This document shows positions 1 through 6,238 of a stretch of DNA of 11,009 bases, in pieces (within the stretch, counting starts at the first letter, position 1; each line of letters begins with the position of its first letter). Source of the stretch: Acidobacteriota bacterium (GTDB taxonomy: Bacteria; Acidobacteriota; Blastocatellia; Pyrinomonadales; Pyrinomonadaceae); assembly GCA_020201365.1 (NCBI GenBank), contig JAIVGV010000307.1:1-11009 (forward strand). The letters are read 5' to 3'. The notes below the pieces were generated by a model. That model was not told the DNA's origin and searched no databases. It worked only from the letters and a program-made list of their open reading frames with translations. Position numbers and translations under genes: made by a program.

Positions 1-1245
1 GTCGAGCCCGACGGCTGGGCGAACTTCGATTACGTGAAGATGCCCGATTACCGTTGGGGCATCTTCCTGAAGCCCGCCGATCCAAACTACAAGGTCGGTT
101 TCGGCGACAACTACGGTCACCCGGCGTATCAGGAAGTGCCCGGCGAGTTTCGCAACACGTTGCGCCGCATCATCGTCACGCAGGGCGACACGGAGCCCGC
201 GTCGGTCGAGCAGCAGCGCGAGCTGGGTAAGACCTGCCCGTCGCTCTACGATTTGAGGAATCTTTTTCAGGTGAACGTCGAAGAGGGTCGCCACCTCTGG
301 GCGATGGTCTATCTGCTGCACAAGTATTTCGGGCGCGACGGGCGCGAGGAAGCCGAGGCGTTGTTGGAGCGTCGTTCGGGAAACCCCGACAAGCCGCGCA
401 TCCTCGAAGCCTTCAACCAGCCCTGCGACGACTGGCTCAACTTCTACTGCTTCACGATGTACACAGACCGCGACGGCAAGTACCAGCTCGCCGCGCTCGC
501 CGAGTCGGGCTTCGAGCCGCTCGCGCGCACCTGCCAATTCATGCTCACGGAAGAAGCGCACCACCTCTTCGTCGGCGAGACGGGGGTGGGGCGCGTCGTC
601 AAGCGCACGGGCGAGTTGATGAAAGCGAGCGAAGACGGCGACGTGCGATCTTTAGGCGGCATCCCGCTCGACATCCTCCAGAAGTACATCAACTTCTGGT
701 TCTCCTACTCGCTCGATCTCTTCGGCGGCGAACTCAGCTCCAACTCCGCGGACTTCTTCGCCGCAGGTCTCAAAGGTCGCTTCAAGGAGGCAGACCAGTA
801 CACAGATCACATCGTCCGCGACGACATCTTCACGCTCACGGTCGTCGAAGACGGCAAGCTCGCGCAGCGCGAAGTGCCTTTGCGAAACGCCTTGAACGAA
901 GTGCTGCGCGGCGAGTACGTCAAAGACTGCGCGCGCGCCATGACGCGCTGGAACAAGTACCTCGCCGACGCGGGCGTCGCCGAGCGGCTGTACCTGCCGA
1001 GCACGCGCTTCCACCGCCACGTCGGCGAGTACGCCGGGCACAGCTTCGACGTGCGGGGCGAGATGATCACTGCGGAAGAGTTCGAGCGCCGCCGCGACGA
1101 GTGGCTGCCGACGCTTGCGGATCGCGAGTACGTCCGCAGCCTCATGCACCCCGTCACCGAGCCCGGCAAGATCGCCAACTGGATCTCCCCGCCCGCGCAG
1201 GGCATCAAGGGTCTGCCGTTCGAGTTCGAGTACGTGAGACTCTAA
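1..1245 (+). CDS. boxB: Benzoyl-CoA 2,3-epoxidase, oxygenase subunit BoxB (5' end missing)
   Basis: BoxB is the diiron oxygenase that, with the reductase BoxA, turns benzoyl-CoA into its 2,3-epoxide in the aerobic box pathway; it is cytosolic. The reading frame is open from base 1, giving 414 visible residues ending at TAA 1243-1245. Compared with the roughly 473-residue Azoarcus evansii protein, about the first 55 residues lie outside the window. Characteristic stretches include KMPDYRWGIFL, RRIIVTQGDTEPASVEQQ and VEEGRHLWAMVYLLHKYFGR. All six diiron ligands I recall for A. evansii BoxB (E120, E150, H153, D211, E240, H243) have matching residues at a constant offset: visible residues E65, E95, H98, D156, E185 and H188. 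The GTG at 34 is internal and not the start. The gene ends in the first inverted heptamer repeat and is followed by tetR. The family assignment is very secure, and the intact ligand set argues that the enzyme is active. Confidence 0.97.
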   Translation, partial: VEPDGWANFDYVKMPDYRWGIFLKPADPNYKVGFGDNYGHPAYQEVPGEFRNTLRRIIVTQGDTEPASVEQQRELGKTCPSLYDLRNLFQVNVEEGRHLWAMVYLLHKYFGRDGREEAEALLERRSGNPDKPRILEAFNQPCDDWLNFYCFTMYTDRDGKYQLAALAESGFEPLARTCQFMLTEEAHHLFVGETGVGRVVKRTGELMKASEDGDVRSLGGIPLDILQKYINFWFSYSLDLFGGELSSNSADFFAAGLKGRFKEADQYTDHIVRDDIFTLTVVEDGKLAQREVPLRNALNEVLRGEYVKDCARAMTRWNKYLADAGVAERLYLPSTRFHRHVGEYAGHSFDVRGEMITAEEFERRRDEWLPTLADREYVRSLMHPVTEPGKIANWISPPAQGIKGLPFEFEYVRL

Positions 1246-1358
1246 CGATTGCGGATTGCGGATTGGAGAAACGCCTCGCGCCTTCGAGTATGAGCCAGCA
1301 ACGCGCCAACACACGCTCCTTGCAGGACAATCCGCAGTCCGCAATCCGCAATCCGCAA
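1243..1358. repeat. Inverted heptamer arrays at the boxB-tetR junction
   Basis: The left arm runs from the boxB stop codon to about 1267 as copies of GATTGCG (1247-1253, 1254-1260, then the variant GATTGGA). The right arm, 1328-1358, is the reverse complement: CAATCCG, CAGTCCG, CAATCCG, CAATCCG and a partial unit. The arms can pair over about 20 bp around a loop of about 60 nt. Unlike the other junctions, the loop contains the predicted tetR start (1290), so the right arm is translated as residues 14-23 of the regulator. The repeat is plain in the sequence; any function is unknown. Confidence 0.9.
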
Positions 1359-2024
1359 CCGGAAGATTTCACGCGCTACGATCAGAAGCTGGAGTTCATC
1401 CTCCGCACCAGCGCGCGCGTCTTCGCCGAGAAGGGGTTTCACTCGACCTCCATGCGCGACATCGCGCGCGCGACCAAGGTCAGCCTCGCGGGGCTTTATT
1501 ACTACTGCGCGTCGAAGGACGAACTCCTCTTCCTCATCCAGGACAACTGCTTCGGTCGCGTGCTCGAACGGCTCGAAGCTCGTCTGAAGGAGACCGGCGA
1601 TCCGGTCGAGCGCTTCCGCGTCGTCGTCGAGAACCATCTTTCGTTCTTCGCGGCGAACATGGCGGAGATGAAGGTGCTCTCGCACGAGGCGGAATCCCTG
1701 GCGGGCGAGATGTACGAGAAAGTCTCCGGCAAAAAGCAGCAGTACACGCGCACCGTCCGGCGCATCCTCTCGGAAGTCCAGCAGCGGCGCGGCGCGGGCG
1801 CGCGCAAGGTTGACCTCACGGTCGCCACCTACGCGCTCTTCGGCATGATGAACTGGATTTACAACTGGTACGACCCGCGCGGAAAACTCTCCGTCGCCGA
1901 TCTCGTCGAGACGGTCACGCGCCTCTTCCTCAACGGCTTCGCGGGCGGCGGCGATCTCGCGCCCGTCCCGCCGCGCCCGCGCGCGGACGAGCCGCTCAGC
2001 GTTTGGCGCGCGCCCCGCGCCTGA
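1290..2024 (+). CDS. TetR/AcrR-family regulator, KstR2/PaaR-like, probably CoA-thioester responsive
   Basis: This is a 244-residue one-component repressor. The helix-turn-helix domain spans about residues 32-82 (ARVFAEKGFHSTSMRDIARATKVSLAGLYYYCASKDELL, cited by its ends: ARVFAEKGF and GLYYYCASKDELL). The C-terminal half ends with GMMNWIYNWYDPRGKLS, which resembles the ligand domain of KstR2-type regulators that bind acyl-CoA thioesters; by analogy the effector may be benzoyl-CoA or a ring-opened CoA product. ATG 1290 is the only ATG upstream of the DNA-binding domain. It has no good ribosome binding site: GGAGAA at 1265-1270 is about 20 nt away. Residues 14-23 (NPQSAIRNPQ) are encoded by a heptamer repeat and are probably a disordered addition. 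A proline-rich tail follows residue 222. Its position between boxB and the beta-oxidation block suggests local control. The TetR call is firm; the ligand is inference. Confidence 0.92.
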   Translation: MSQQRANTRSLQDNPQSAIRNPQPEDFTRYDQKLEFILRTSARVFAEKGFHSTSMRDIARATKVSLAGLYYYCASKDELLFLIQDNCFGRVLERLEARLKETGDPVERFRVVVENHLSFFAANMAEMKVLSHEAESLAGEMYEKVSGKKQQYTRTVRRILSEVQQRRGAGARKVDLTVATYALFGMMNWIYNWYDPRGKLSVADLVETVTRLFLNGFAGGGDLAPVPPRPRADEPLSVWRAPRA

Positions 2025-2050
2025 GTTATCGTGCGCCCCAGCAGGATCGC

Positions 2051-2062
2051 CGACGCGCGTCG
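2051..2062. promoter_or_regulatory. Perfect 12-bp palindrome downstream of tetR, possible operator
   Basis: CGACGCGCGTCG is its own reverse complement, and a partial copy of the same half-site (CGCGTCG) recurs at 2095-2101. It lies between tetR and the catabolic block, where a TetR-type operator could sit. The background is rich in CG and GC steps, so a chance palindrome is quite possible, and I see no convincing -35/-10 pair around it. Confidence 0.2.
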
Positions 2063-2106
2063 AAGTCATCTTTGGACATCTTCTTTTTAAGAAACGCGTC
2101 GGCACT

Positions 2107-2250
2107 AGCTCCGTAGGAGCGTCATGTTTATAGTCCGCGCCGCACATCTTTATCTATTAAGCTCCGTAGGAGCGACACGCTCGCCCCTGGCGGGGCTCGG
2201 AAGAAATCTTTTACCTGCTAATGCTATAAACATTTCGTCCCTACGGGACT
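2107..2250. repeat. REP/MITE-like element with three 13-nt mini-hairpins and a 10-bp inverted repeat
   Basis: The element holds two direct copies of GCTCC-GTA-GGAGC (2108-2120 and 2161-2173) and an opposite-facing relative GTCCC-TAC-GGGAC (2237-2249); each is a perfect 5-bp stem with a 3-nt loop. ATGTTTATAG (2124-2133) follows the first mini-hairpin, and its exact reverse complement CTATAAACAT (2224-2233) precedes the last, so the whole unit is bounded by inverted ends. A further small hairpin, GCCCC/GGGGC, lies at 2183-2196. The base composition is much more AT-rich than the flanking genes. This architecture fits a dispersed REP-like or non-autonomous mobile repeat; no transposase gene is present. 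It occupies most of the 279-bp gap between tetR and the next gene. Confidence 0.7.
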
Positions 2251-2291
2251 CAGCAGAACGGAACTCGACAGACTGACTCAGAATCAAGATC

Positions 2292-2297
2292 GGGAGA
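2292..2297 (+). promoter_or_regulatory. Shine-Dalgarno site of the first crotonase gene
   Basis: GGGAGA lies 6 nt before ATG 2304 and sets that start. It is notable because it is the only clear Shine-Dalgarno site in the catabolic block; the other starts in the block, apart from the coupled SDR start, are preceded by pyrimidine-rich repeat arms. Confidence 0.7.
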
Positions 2298-2303
2298 ACT
2301 GAA

Positions 2304-3140
2304 ATGGCTGAAGCAGAGGCGAAGGTTCTGAACGAAGAAGAGTCGGGCGTCAGTCTCGTGCGCTACAGCGTCGAGAACGGCGTCGCCGTGATGACGCTCA
2401 ACGATCCGCCCGCGAACACTTACAGCTACCAGATGATGCGCGAGCTCGACCTCGCCATCCTCGCCGCGCGCATGGACGAGTCAGTCCAAGTCATCGTCGT
2501 CACGGGTCAGGGCGAGAAGTTCTTCTGCGCGGGCGCGAACATCGCGATGCTCTCCGAGGTGACGCCGGAGTTCAAATACTACTTCTGCCTCCACGCCAAC
2601 GAGACGCTCTCGCGGCTCGAACAGACGCCCAAGCTCGTCGTCGCCGCGATCAACGGACACTGCGTCGGCGGCGGACTCGAAGTCGCCCTCGCGGCGGACA
2701 TTCGCGTCGCGCGCCGTGGCGCGGGCAAGATGGGTCTGCCCGAAGTCTCTCTGGGCGTGCTCCCCGGCACGGGCGGCACGCAGCGGCTCGCGCGCGCCGT
2801 CGGCAAGTCGCGCGCGATTGAGCTGATGGCGACCGGCGAGCTGTTCGACTTCGAGCGCGGCGCGGAACTAGGGTTAATCAACCGCGTCATCGAAGCCGAC
2901 TCGTCAGTCGCCTTCCTCGTCGAAGCCCTCGCCTACGCGCGGCAGTTCACCGCGCCCGACAGAGCCTCGCGCGCCGTCGGTCGCATCAAGCGCAGCGTCC
3001 AGACCGGCGCGGAAATCCCCTTCGAGTCCGCCCTCGCCTTGGAGCGCGAACTCCAACAACAGCTCTTCCTCTCCGAAGACGCACGCGAAGGGCTCGCGGC
3101 GTACACGGAGAAGCGCAAGCCCAACTTTAGAGGCAAGTAG
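2304..3140 (+). CDS. Enoyl-CoA hydratase (crotonase family, both catalytic glutamates present)
   Basis: A 278-residue crotonase. The first oxyanion-hole segment is CAGANI (75-80), and the second is GHCVGGGLEVALAADIR (118-134). The two glutamates that activate water in rat mitochondrial enoyl-CoA hydratase (E144, E164) have equivalents at E126 and E147, the latter within LPEVSLGVLPGTGGTQRL, so hydration of a 2-enoyl-CoA is the natural prediction. The N-terminus carries about 17 extra acidic residues before the fold starts. It is too short to be BoxC (about 550 residues), so it is not the benzoyl-CoA-dihydrodiol lyase. The start at ATG 2304 is supported by GGGAGA six bases upstream. A likely role is hydration of a ring-opened dehydroadipyl-CoA-type intermediate; that substrate is inferred from the boxB context only. 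The TAG stop begins the next heptamer array. Confidence 0.93.
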   Translation: MAEAEAKVLNEEESGVSLVRYSVENGVAVMTLNDPPANTYSYQMMRELDLAILAARMDESVQVIVVTGQGEKFFCAGANIAMLSEVTPEFKYYFCLHANETLSRLEQTPKLVVAAINGHCVGGGLEVALAADIRVARRGAGKMGLPEVSLGVLPGTGGTQRLARAVGKSRAIELMATGELFDFERGAELGLINRVIEADSSVAFLVEALAYARQFTAPDRASRAVGRIKRSVQTGAEIPFESALALERELQQQLFLSEDAREGLAAYTEKRKPNFRGK

Positions 3141-3238
3141 TTTTCAGTTTTCGGTTTTCAGTTTTCAGCCGGAAGGGTTGAGGCGACGCGCGCGCGGTCA
3201 TCATCTGTCTGAAACCGAAAACTGAAAACTGAAAGCTG
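3138..3238. repeat. Inverted heptamer arrays between crotonase 1 and crotonase 2
   Basis: Read from the stop codon, the left arm is TAGTTTT, CAGTTTT, CGGTTTT, CAGTTTT, then CAG (3138-3168). The right arm (3209-3238) is the inverted form, with units CTGAAAA, CTGAAAG and a shortened CCGAAAA. The arms can pair over about 20 bp with one bulge and a loop of about 40 nt. The right arm ends 4 nt before ATG 3243, leaving no room for a Shine-Dalgarno site. Confidence 0.92.
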
Positions 3239-3242
3239 TCCC

Positions 3243-4031
3243 ATGTACGAGCACATCACAGTCGAGTACGCCGACCGCGTGGCGACCGTCACGCTGAACC
3301 GACCCGAAAAGCTCAACGCCTTCGTCGGTCACATGCGGCGCGATCTGGCGGAGGCGGTCGAGGAGGCGGGCGGCGACGCGGACGTGCGCGTCGTCGTCAT
3401 CACCGGCGCGGGGCGCGCCTTCTGCGCGGGCGCGGACGTTGACTACATGGCGGAGCTGATGCGGCGTGACGATGCCGAAGAGTTCGCGCGACTGCTCGGC
3501 GCGGGTCGCCGCGTCGTCCACGCGATACGGCAGGCGACCAAGCCCGTCGTGGCGTCCGTCAACGGCGCGGCATACGGCGCGGGCTTCAACGTCGCGCTCG
3601 CGTGCGATCTGCGGATCGCGTCGGAGTCCGCCGCCTTCAGCCAGTCCTTCGTCAAGGTCGGCTTGCACCCGGACTGGGGCGGCTCCTACTTCGTCCCGCG
3701 CGCCGTGCCGTCGAACATCGCCTGCGAGATGTTCTTCCTCGGCGACGCTCTGGACGCGCGCCGCGCCTACGAACTCGGACTCGTCAACCGCGTCGTCAAG
3801 GACTCCGAACTCGCCGCCGAGACGCGCCGCCTCGCCCTCCGGCTGCGCGACGCGCCGCCGCAGGCAATCGCCGCCGCCAAGCACGCCGTCTATGTGAGCG
3901 AAGCCGCGAGCCTCGACCGCATGCTCCAGTACGAGACCGAGGCGCAACTGCAATGCTTCGCCACCCGCGACGCCCGCGAGCGCGTCCGCGCGTTCCTGGA
4001 GCGACGCCCGCCGCGCGACGCGAAGTCGTAA
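3243..4031 (+). CDS. Crotonase-family isomerase or hydrolase, PaaG-like (hydratase glutamates absent)
   Basis: A 262-residue crotonase with CAGADV (61-66) and GAAYGAGFNVALACDLRIA (108-126) forming the oxyanion hole. Both hydratase glutamates are replaced: N116 stands at the E144 position and F136 at the E164 position. Instead there is an aspartate in GLHPDWGG (D144), the position used by PaaG-type enoyl-CoA isomerases. This favours double-bond isomerisation or another aspartate-based reaction over simple hydration. The start ATG 3243 sits directly behind a repeat arm with no Shine-Dalgarno. The stop TAA 4029-4031 shares its last A with the ATG of the next gene, so the two are probably translationally coupled and act in sequence. 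Fold certain; exact reaction open. Confidence 0.9.
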   Translation: MYEHITVEYADRVATVTLNRPEKLNAFVGHMRRDLAEAVEEAGGDADVRVVVITGAGRAFCAGADVDYMAELMRRDDAEEFARLLGAGRRVVHAIRQATKPVVASVNGAAYGAGFNVALACDLRIASESAAFSQSFVKVGLHPDWGGSYFVPRAVPSNIACEMFFLGDALDARRAYELGLVNRVVKDSELAAETRRLALRLRDAPPQAIAAAKHAVYVSEAASLDRMLQYETEAQLQCFATRDARERVRAFLERRPPRDAKS

Positions 4032-4816
4032 TGAAGAAGCTCGACAACAGGCTCTCAGTCATCACGGGCGGCGGTCGCGGCATCGGTCGCGCCGTCGCCT
4101 TGGCGTTCGCGCGTGAGGGCGCGAGCGTCGCGCTTCTCGCGCGCACGTCGGCTGAGGTCGAGCGCGCGGCGGCGGAGATCGCGGAGGAGTGCGGCGTCGA
4201 GACGCTGCACGCGACGTGCGACGTTTCAAACGCCGACGAGGTCGCGCGCGCGTTCGCGTCGGTCGCGGAGAAATTCGGGCGCGGGTGCGACGTGCTGGTG
4301 AACAACGCCGGCGTCGCCGAGAGCGCGCCGTTCCTGAAGACCGACCAAGAGATGTGGCAGCGGCATCTGGCGATCAACCTGACGGGCACGTTCCTCTGCA
4401 CGCGCGCGGCGCTGCCGGCGATGCTTGAGCGCGGCTGGGGGCGCGTCATCAACGTCGCCTCGATTGCGGGCAAGACCGGCGCGCCGTACATCTCGGCTTA
4501 CGCCGCCTCGAAGCACGGCGTCCTCGGCTTGACGCGCTCGCTCGCGCTCGAAGTCGCCGCGAAGGGCGTGACCGTCAACGCCGTCTGCCCCGGCTACGTG
4601 GACACGGAGATGACGACGCGCGCGCTGCGCAACATCGAAGAGAAGACCGGACGACCCGCCGCGGACGCGCTCGAAGCGATCAGGCGACAGTCGCCGCAGC
4701 AGCGGCTCGTCACTTCGGAAGAGGTCGCCGCGGTCGCGCTCCTGCTCGCGTCGGACGAGGGGCGCGGCATCAACGGTCAGGCGATCAACGTGGACGGCGG
4801 GACAGTTCTTTATTAG
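4031..4816 (+). CDS. Short-chain dehydrogenase/reductase (FabG-like; likely 3-hydroxyacyl-CoA dehydrogenase)
   Basis: A 261-residue classical SDR. The cofactor motif TGGGRGIG lies at 12-19, NNAG at 91-94, and the catalytic tetrad is N116, S144, Y157 and K161 (YAASK at 157-161). The C-terminus has the usual GQAINVDGG. The segment after the second strand reads ALLART with a basic residue and no acidic one, which hints at NADP(H) rather than NAD(H), a weak inference. The ATG overlaps the stop of the upstream crotonase by one base, the only junction in this block without a heptamer array, so co-translation with that enzyme is likely. A beta-oxidation role, oxidising a 3-hydroxyacyl-CoA made by a neighbouring hydratase, fits the context, but SDR substrates cannot be read from sequence. 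Confidence 0.92.
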   Translation: MKKLDNRLSVITGGGRGIGRAVALAFAREGASVALLARTSAEVERAAAEIAEECGVETLHATCDVSNADEVARAFASVAEKFGRGCDVLVNNAGVAESAPFLKTDQEMWQRHLAINLTGTFLCTRAALPAMLERGWGRVINVASIAGKTGAPYISAYAASKHGVLGLTRSLALEVAAKGVTVNAVCPGYVDTEMTTRALRNIEEKTGRPAADALEAIRRQSPQQRLVTSEEVAAVALLLASDEGRGINGQAINVDGGTVLY

Positions 4817-4894
4817 CGAGCAGCGAGCGGTAAGCAGTAAGCAATCAAGACACGCTGCTTTCACTGCTCACCGCTCACCGCTCACCGCTCACTC
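4814..4894. repeat. Inverted heptamer arrays between the SDR gene and the ridA-like gene
   Basis: In register with the SDR stop codon the left arm reads TAGCGAG, CAGCGAG, CGGTAAG, CAGTAAG, CAATCAAG (4814-4849). The right arm (4856-4894) has units TGCTTTC, ACTGCTC and three ACCGCTC, whose reverse complement CGGTGAG matches the left consensus YRGYRAG. The right arm ends one base before ATG 4896. The arms are similar but not identical, so pairing is interrupted. Confidence 0.9.
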
Positions 4895-4895
4895 T

Positions 4896-5288
4896 ATGAA
4901 GATCATCAACCCCGAATCTTTGGGTCGCCCGCGCGGGTACGCGAACGGCGTGCTGACGCCGCCGGGCGTCGGCGTGCTGTTCGTCGCCGGGCAGATCGCC
5001 TGGGACGAGCGGCAGCGGATCGTCTCGGAAGATTTCGTCGAGCAGTTCGCGCGCGCGCTGGCGAACGTGCTCGCGGTCGTCAATGATGCGGGCGGCGCGC
5101 CGGGCAGCGTCGGGCGCATGACGATCTACGTCACGGACAAACAGGAATATCTCGCGCGCGCGCGCGAAGTGGGCGAACGCTACCGCGCGCTGATGGGCGA
5201 CTACTACCCTGCGATGACGCTCGTCGAAGTCCGCAGCCTGCTCGAAGACGGCGCGAAGGTCGAGATCGAGGCGACAGCCGTACTCTAG
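4896..5288 (+). CDS. RidA/YjgF-family protein lacking the catalytic arginine
   Basis: A 130-residue Rid protein, the usual full length for a family that forms homotrimers and includes imine/enamine deaminases and 2-aminomuconate deaminase. Family hallmarks are LFVAGQIAWD (28-37), a VNDAGG segment (62-67) and the C-terminal KVEIEATAV (121-129). The arginine essential in RidA (R105 in E. coli, in the PAR[ST] motif) is replaced by methionine: the sequence reads YYPAMT, with M107. Subfamilies without that arginine are known and their activity is mostly undefined. Next to a 2-aminobenzoyl-CoA-type monooxygenase, a role in releasing ammonia from an enamine or imine CoA intermediate is attractive, but the missing arginine counts against standard RidA chemistry. 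A metabolite-binding or ring-hydrolysis role is also possible. The start lies directly behind a repeat arm. Confidence 0.92.
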   Translation: MKIINPESLGRPRGYANGVLTPPGVGVLFVAGQIAWDERQRIVSEDFVEQFARALANVLAVVNDAGGAPGSVGRMTIYVTDKQEYLARAREVGERYRALMGDYYPAMTLVEVRSLLEDGAKVEIEATAVL

Positions 5289-5355
5289 TGACAAGTGACA
5301 GGTGACGGGTGACGGGATAAAATCATTTCCGTTCCCGTCACCGTTTACCTGTCAC
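5286..5355. repeat. Inverted heptamer arrays between the ridA-like gene and crotonase 3
   Basis: From the TAG stop the left arm reads TAGTGAC, AAGTGAC, AGGTGAC, GGGTGAC, GGG (5286-5316). The right arm (5334-5355) reads CCCGTCA, CCGTTTA, CCTGTCA, C and is its inverted form with one degenerate unit. The loop is about 17 nt, the shortest of the series, so a stable hairpin is likely. ATG 5363 follows 7 nt after the right arm. Confidence 0.9.
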
Positions 5356-5362
5356 GGCTCTT

Positions 5363-6154
5363 ATGTTGTCTCCCGAAAGTTTCCTCTACGAAGCGCGCGA
5401 CGGCGTGGCGCGGATCACTTTGAACCGACCGGAGCGTCTGAACGCGCTCACGTTCGAGGTCTATCGAGAGCTGACCGCGACGTTCGCCGCGCTGCAAGAC
5501 GAGCGCGGGGTGCGCGCGGTCGTCGTCACCGGCGCGGGGCGCGCGTTCTGTTCGGGCGGCGACGTGCGCGACATCATCGCCGACCTGCAGACGATGGACG
5601 TGGCGGGTCACCTCGAATTCACGCGGCTCACCTGCGAGCTCGTCCGCAACATGCGCGCCTTGCGCAAGCCCGTCGTCGCGAGTCTTAACGGCACGGTCGC
5701 GGGCGCGGGCGCGTGCATCGCGCTCGCGTCGGATATCCGCCTCGCGTCGGAAGAGGCGAAGATCGCTTTTCTGTTCGTCCGCGTCGGGCTCTCCGGCGCG
5801 GACATGGGGGCGGCGTTCCTGCTCCCGCGCTTCGTCGGTCTGGCGCGAGCCGCGGAGCTTCTCTACACCGGCGACTTCATCTCGGCGCGAGAGGCGGAGC
5901 GCATCGGACTCTACAACCGCGTCGTCGCGCCGGATCAGCTCGAGGCGGAGACGCGCGCGCTCGCCCTGCGGCTCGCGCGGGGTCCCGCCTTCGGTCTCGC
6001 CATGACGAAGGAACTCATCAACCGCGAGCTGCACGTCTCGCTCGACACCGCGCTCGAATGGGAGGCGCAGGCGCAAGCCGTCTGTATGCAGCACCCGGAC
6101 TTCCGCGAGGCATACGAAGCCTTCGCGTCGAAGCGCGCGACGGAATTCAAGTAG
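5363..6154 (+). CDS. Crotonase-family protein with GLSGADMG active-site signature
   Basis: A 263-residue crotonase. It has CSGGDV (63-68) and GTVAGAGACIALASDIRLA (110-128) for the oxyanion hole. C118 replaces the first hydratase glutamate and F138 the second. The following loop is GLSGADMG (142-149), one residue longer than in the second crotonase of the cluster, and presents D147. From memory this loop type is common in enoyl-CoA hydratase/isomerase genes beside fused salicylyl-CoA 5-hydroxylase/oxidoreductases. An aspartate-based isomerase, or a ring-opening hydrolase in the manner of BadI, are candidate roles; neither is demonstrated. The start ATG 5363 has no Shine-Dalgarno site, only TCACGGCTCTT before it. 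The stop TAG 6152-6154 begins the next heptamer array. Fold certain, reaction uncertain. Confidence 0.9.
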   Translation: MLSPESFLYEARDGVARITLNRPERLNALTFEVYRELTATFAALQDERGVRAVVVTGAGRAFCSGGDVRDIIADLQTMDVAGHLEFTRLTCELVRNMRALRKPVVASLNGTVAGAGACIALASDIRLASEEAKIAFLFVRVGLSGADMGAAFLLPRFVGLARAAELLYTGDFISAREAERIGLYNRVVAPDQLEAETRALALRLARGPAFGLAMTKELINRELHVSLDTALEWEAQAQAVCMQHPDFREAYEAFASKRATEFK

Positions 6155-6234
6155 GCGCCGGGCGGCAGGCGGTAGGCAGCGAGGACGGGAACCAAAGAAT
6201 GGTCTTCATGCTTTAACCGCCTACCGCCCACTAC
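6152..6234. repeat. Inverted heptamer arrays between crotonase 3 and the acyl-CoA dehydrogenase gene
   Basis: From the TAG stop the left arm reads TAGGCGC, CGGGCGG, CAGGCGG, TAGGCAG (6152-6179). The right arm (6214-6234) contains TAACCGC, CTACCGC and CCACTAC; its reverse complement includes TAGGCGG. The arms are separated by about 34 nt. ATG 6239 follows 4 nt after the right arm. Because of the compact GC-rich units the stem would be strong. Confidence 0.88.
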
Positions 6235-6238
6235 TTTT

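Noticed and set aside
1242..2147. Long minus-strand open frame of 301 residues across tetR
   Set aside because: It is antisense to a well-supported TetR gene and has an arginine/glutamate/alanine-rich composition typical of shadow frames in GC-rich DNA.
2304..3140. Crotonase 1 as BoxC (benzoyl-CoA-dihydrodiol lyase)
   Set aside because: BoxC is about twice this length; this protein has the size and both glutamates of an ordinary enoyl-CoA hydratase.
3602..4030. N-terminal extension of the SDR frame back into crotonase 2
   Set aside because: The extension is an arginine-rich shadow of the crotonase gene. The Rossmann fold begins right after ATG 4031, which overlaps the upstream stop in the normal coupled way.
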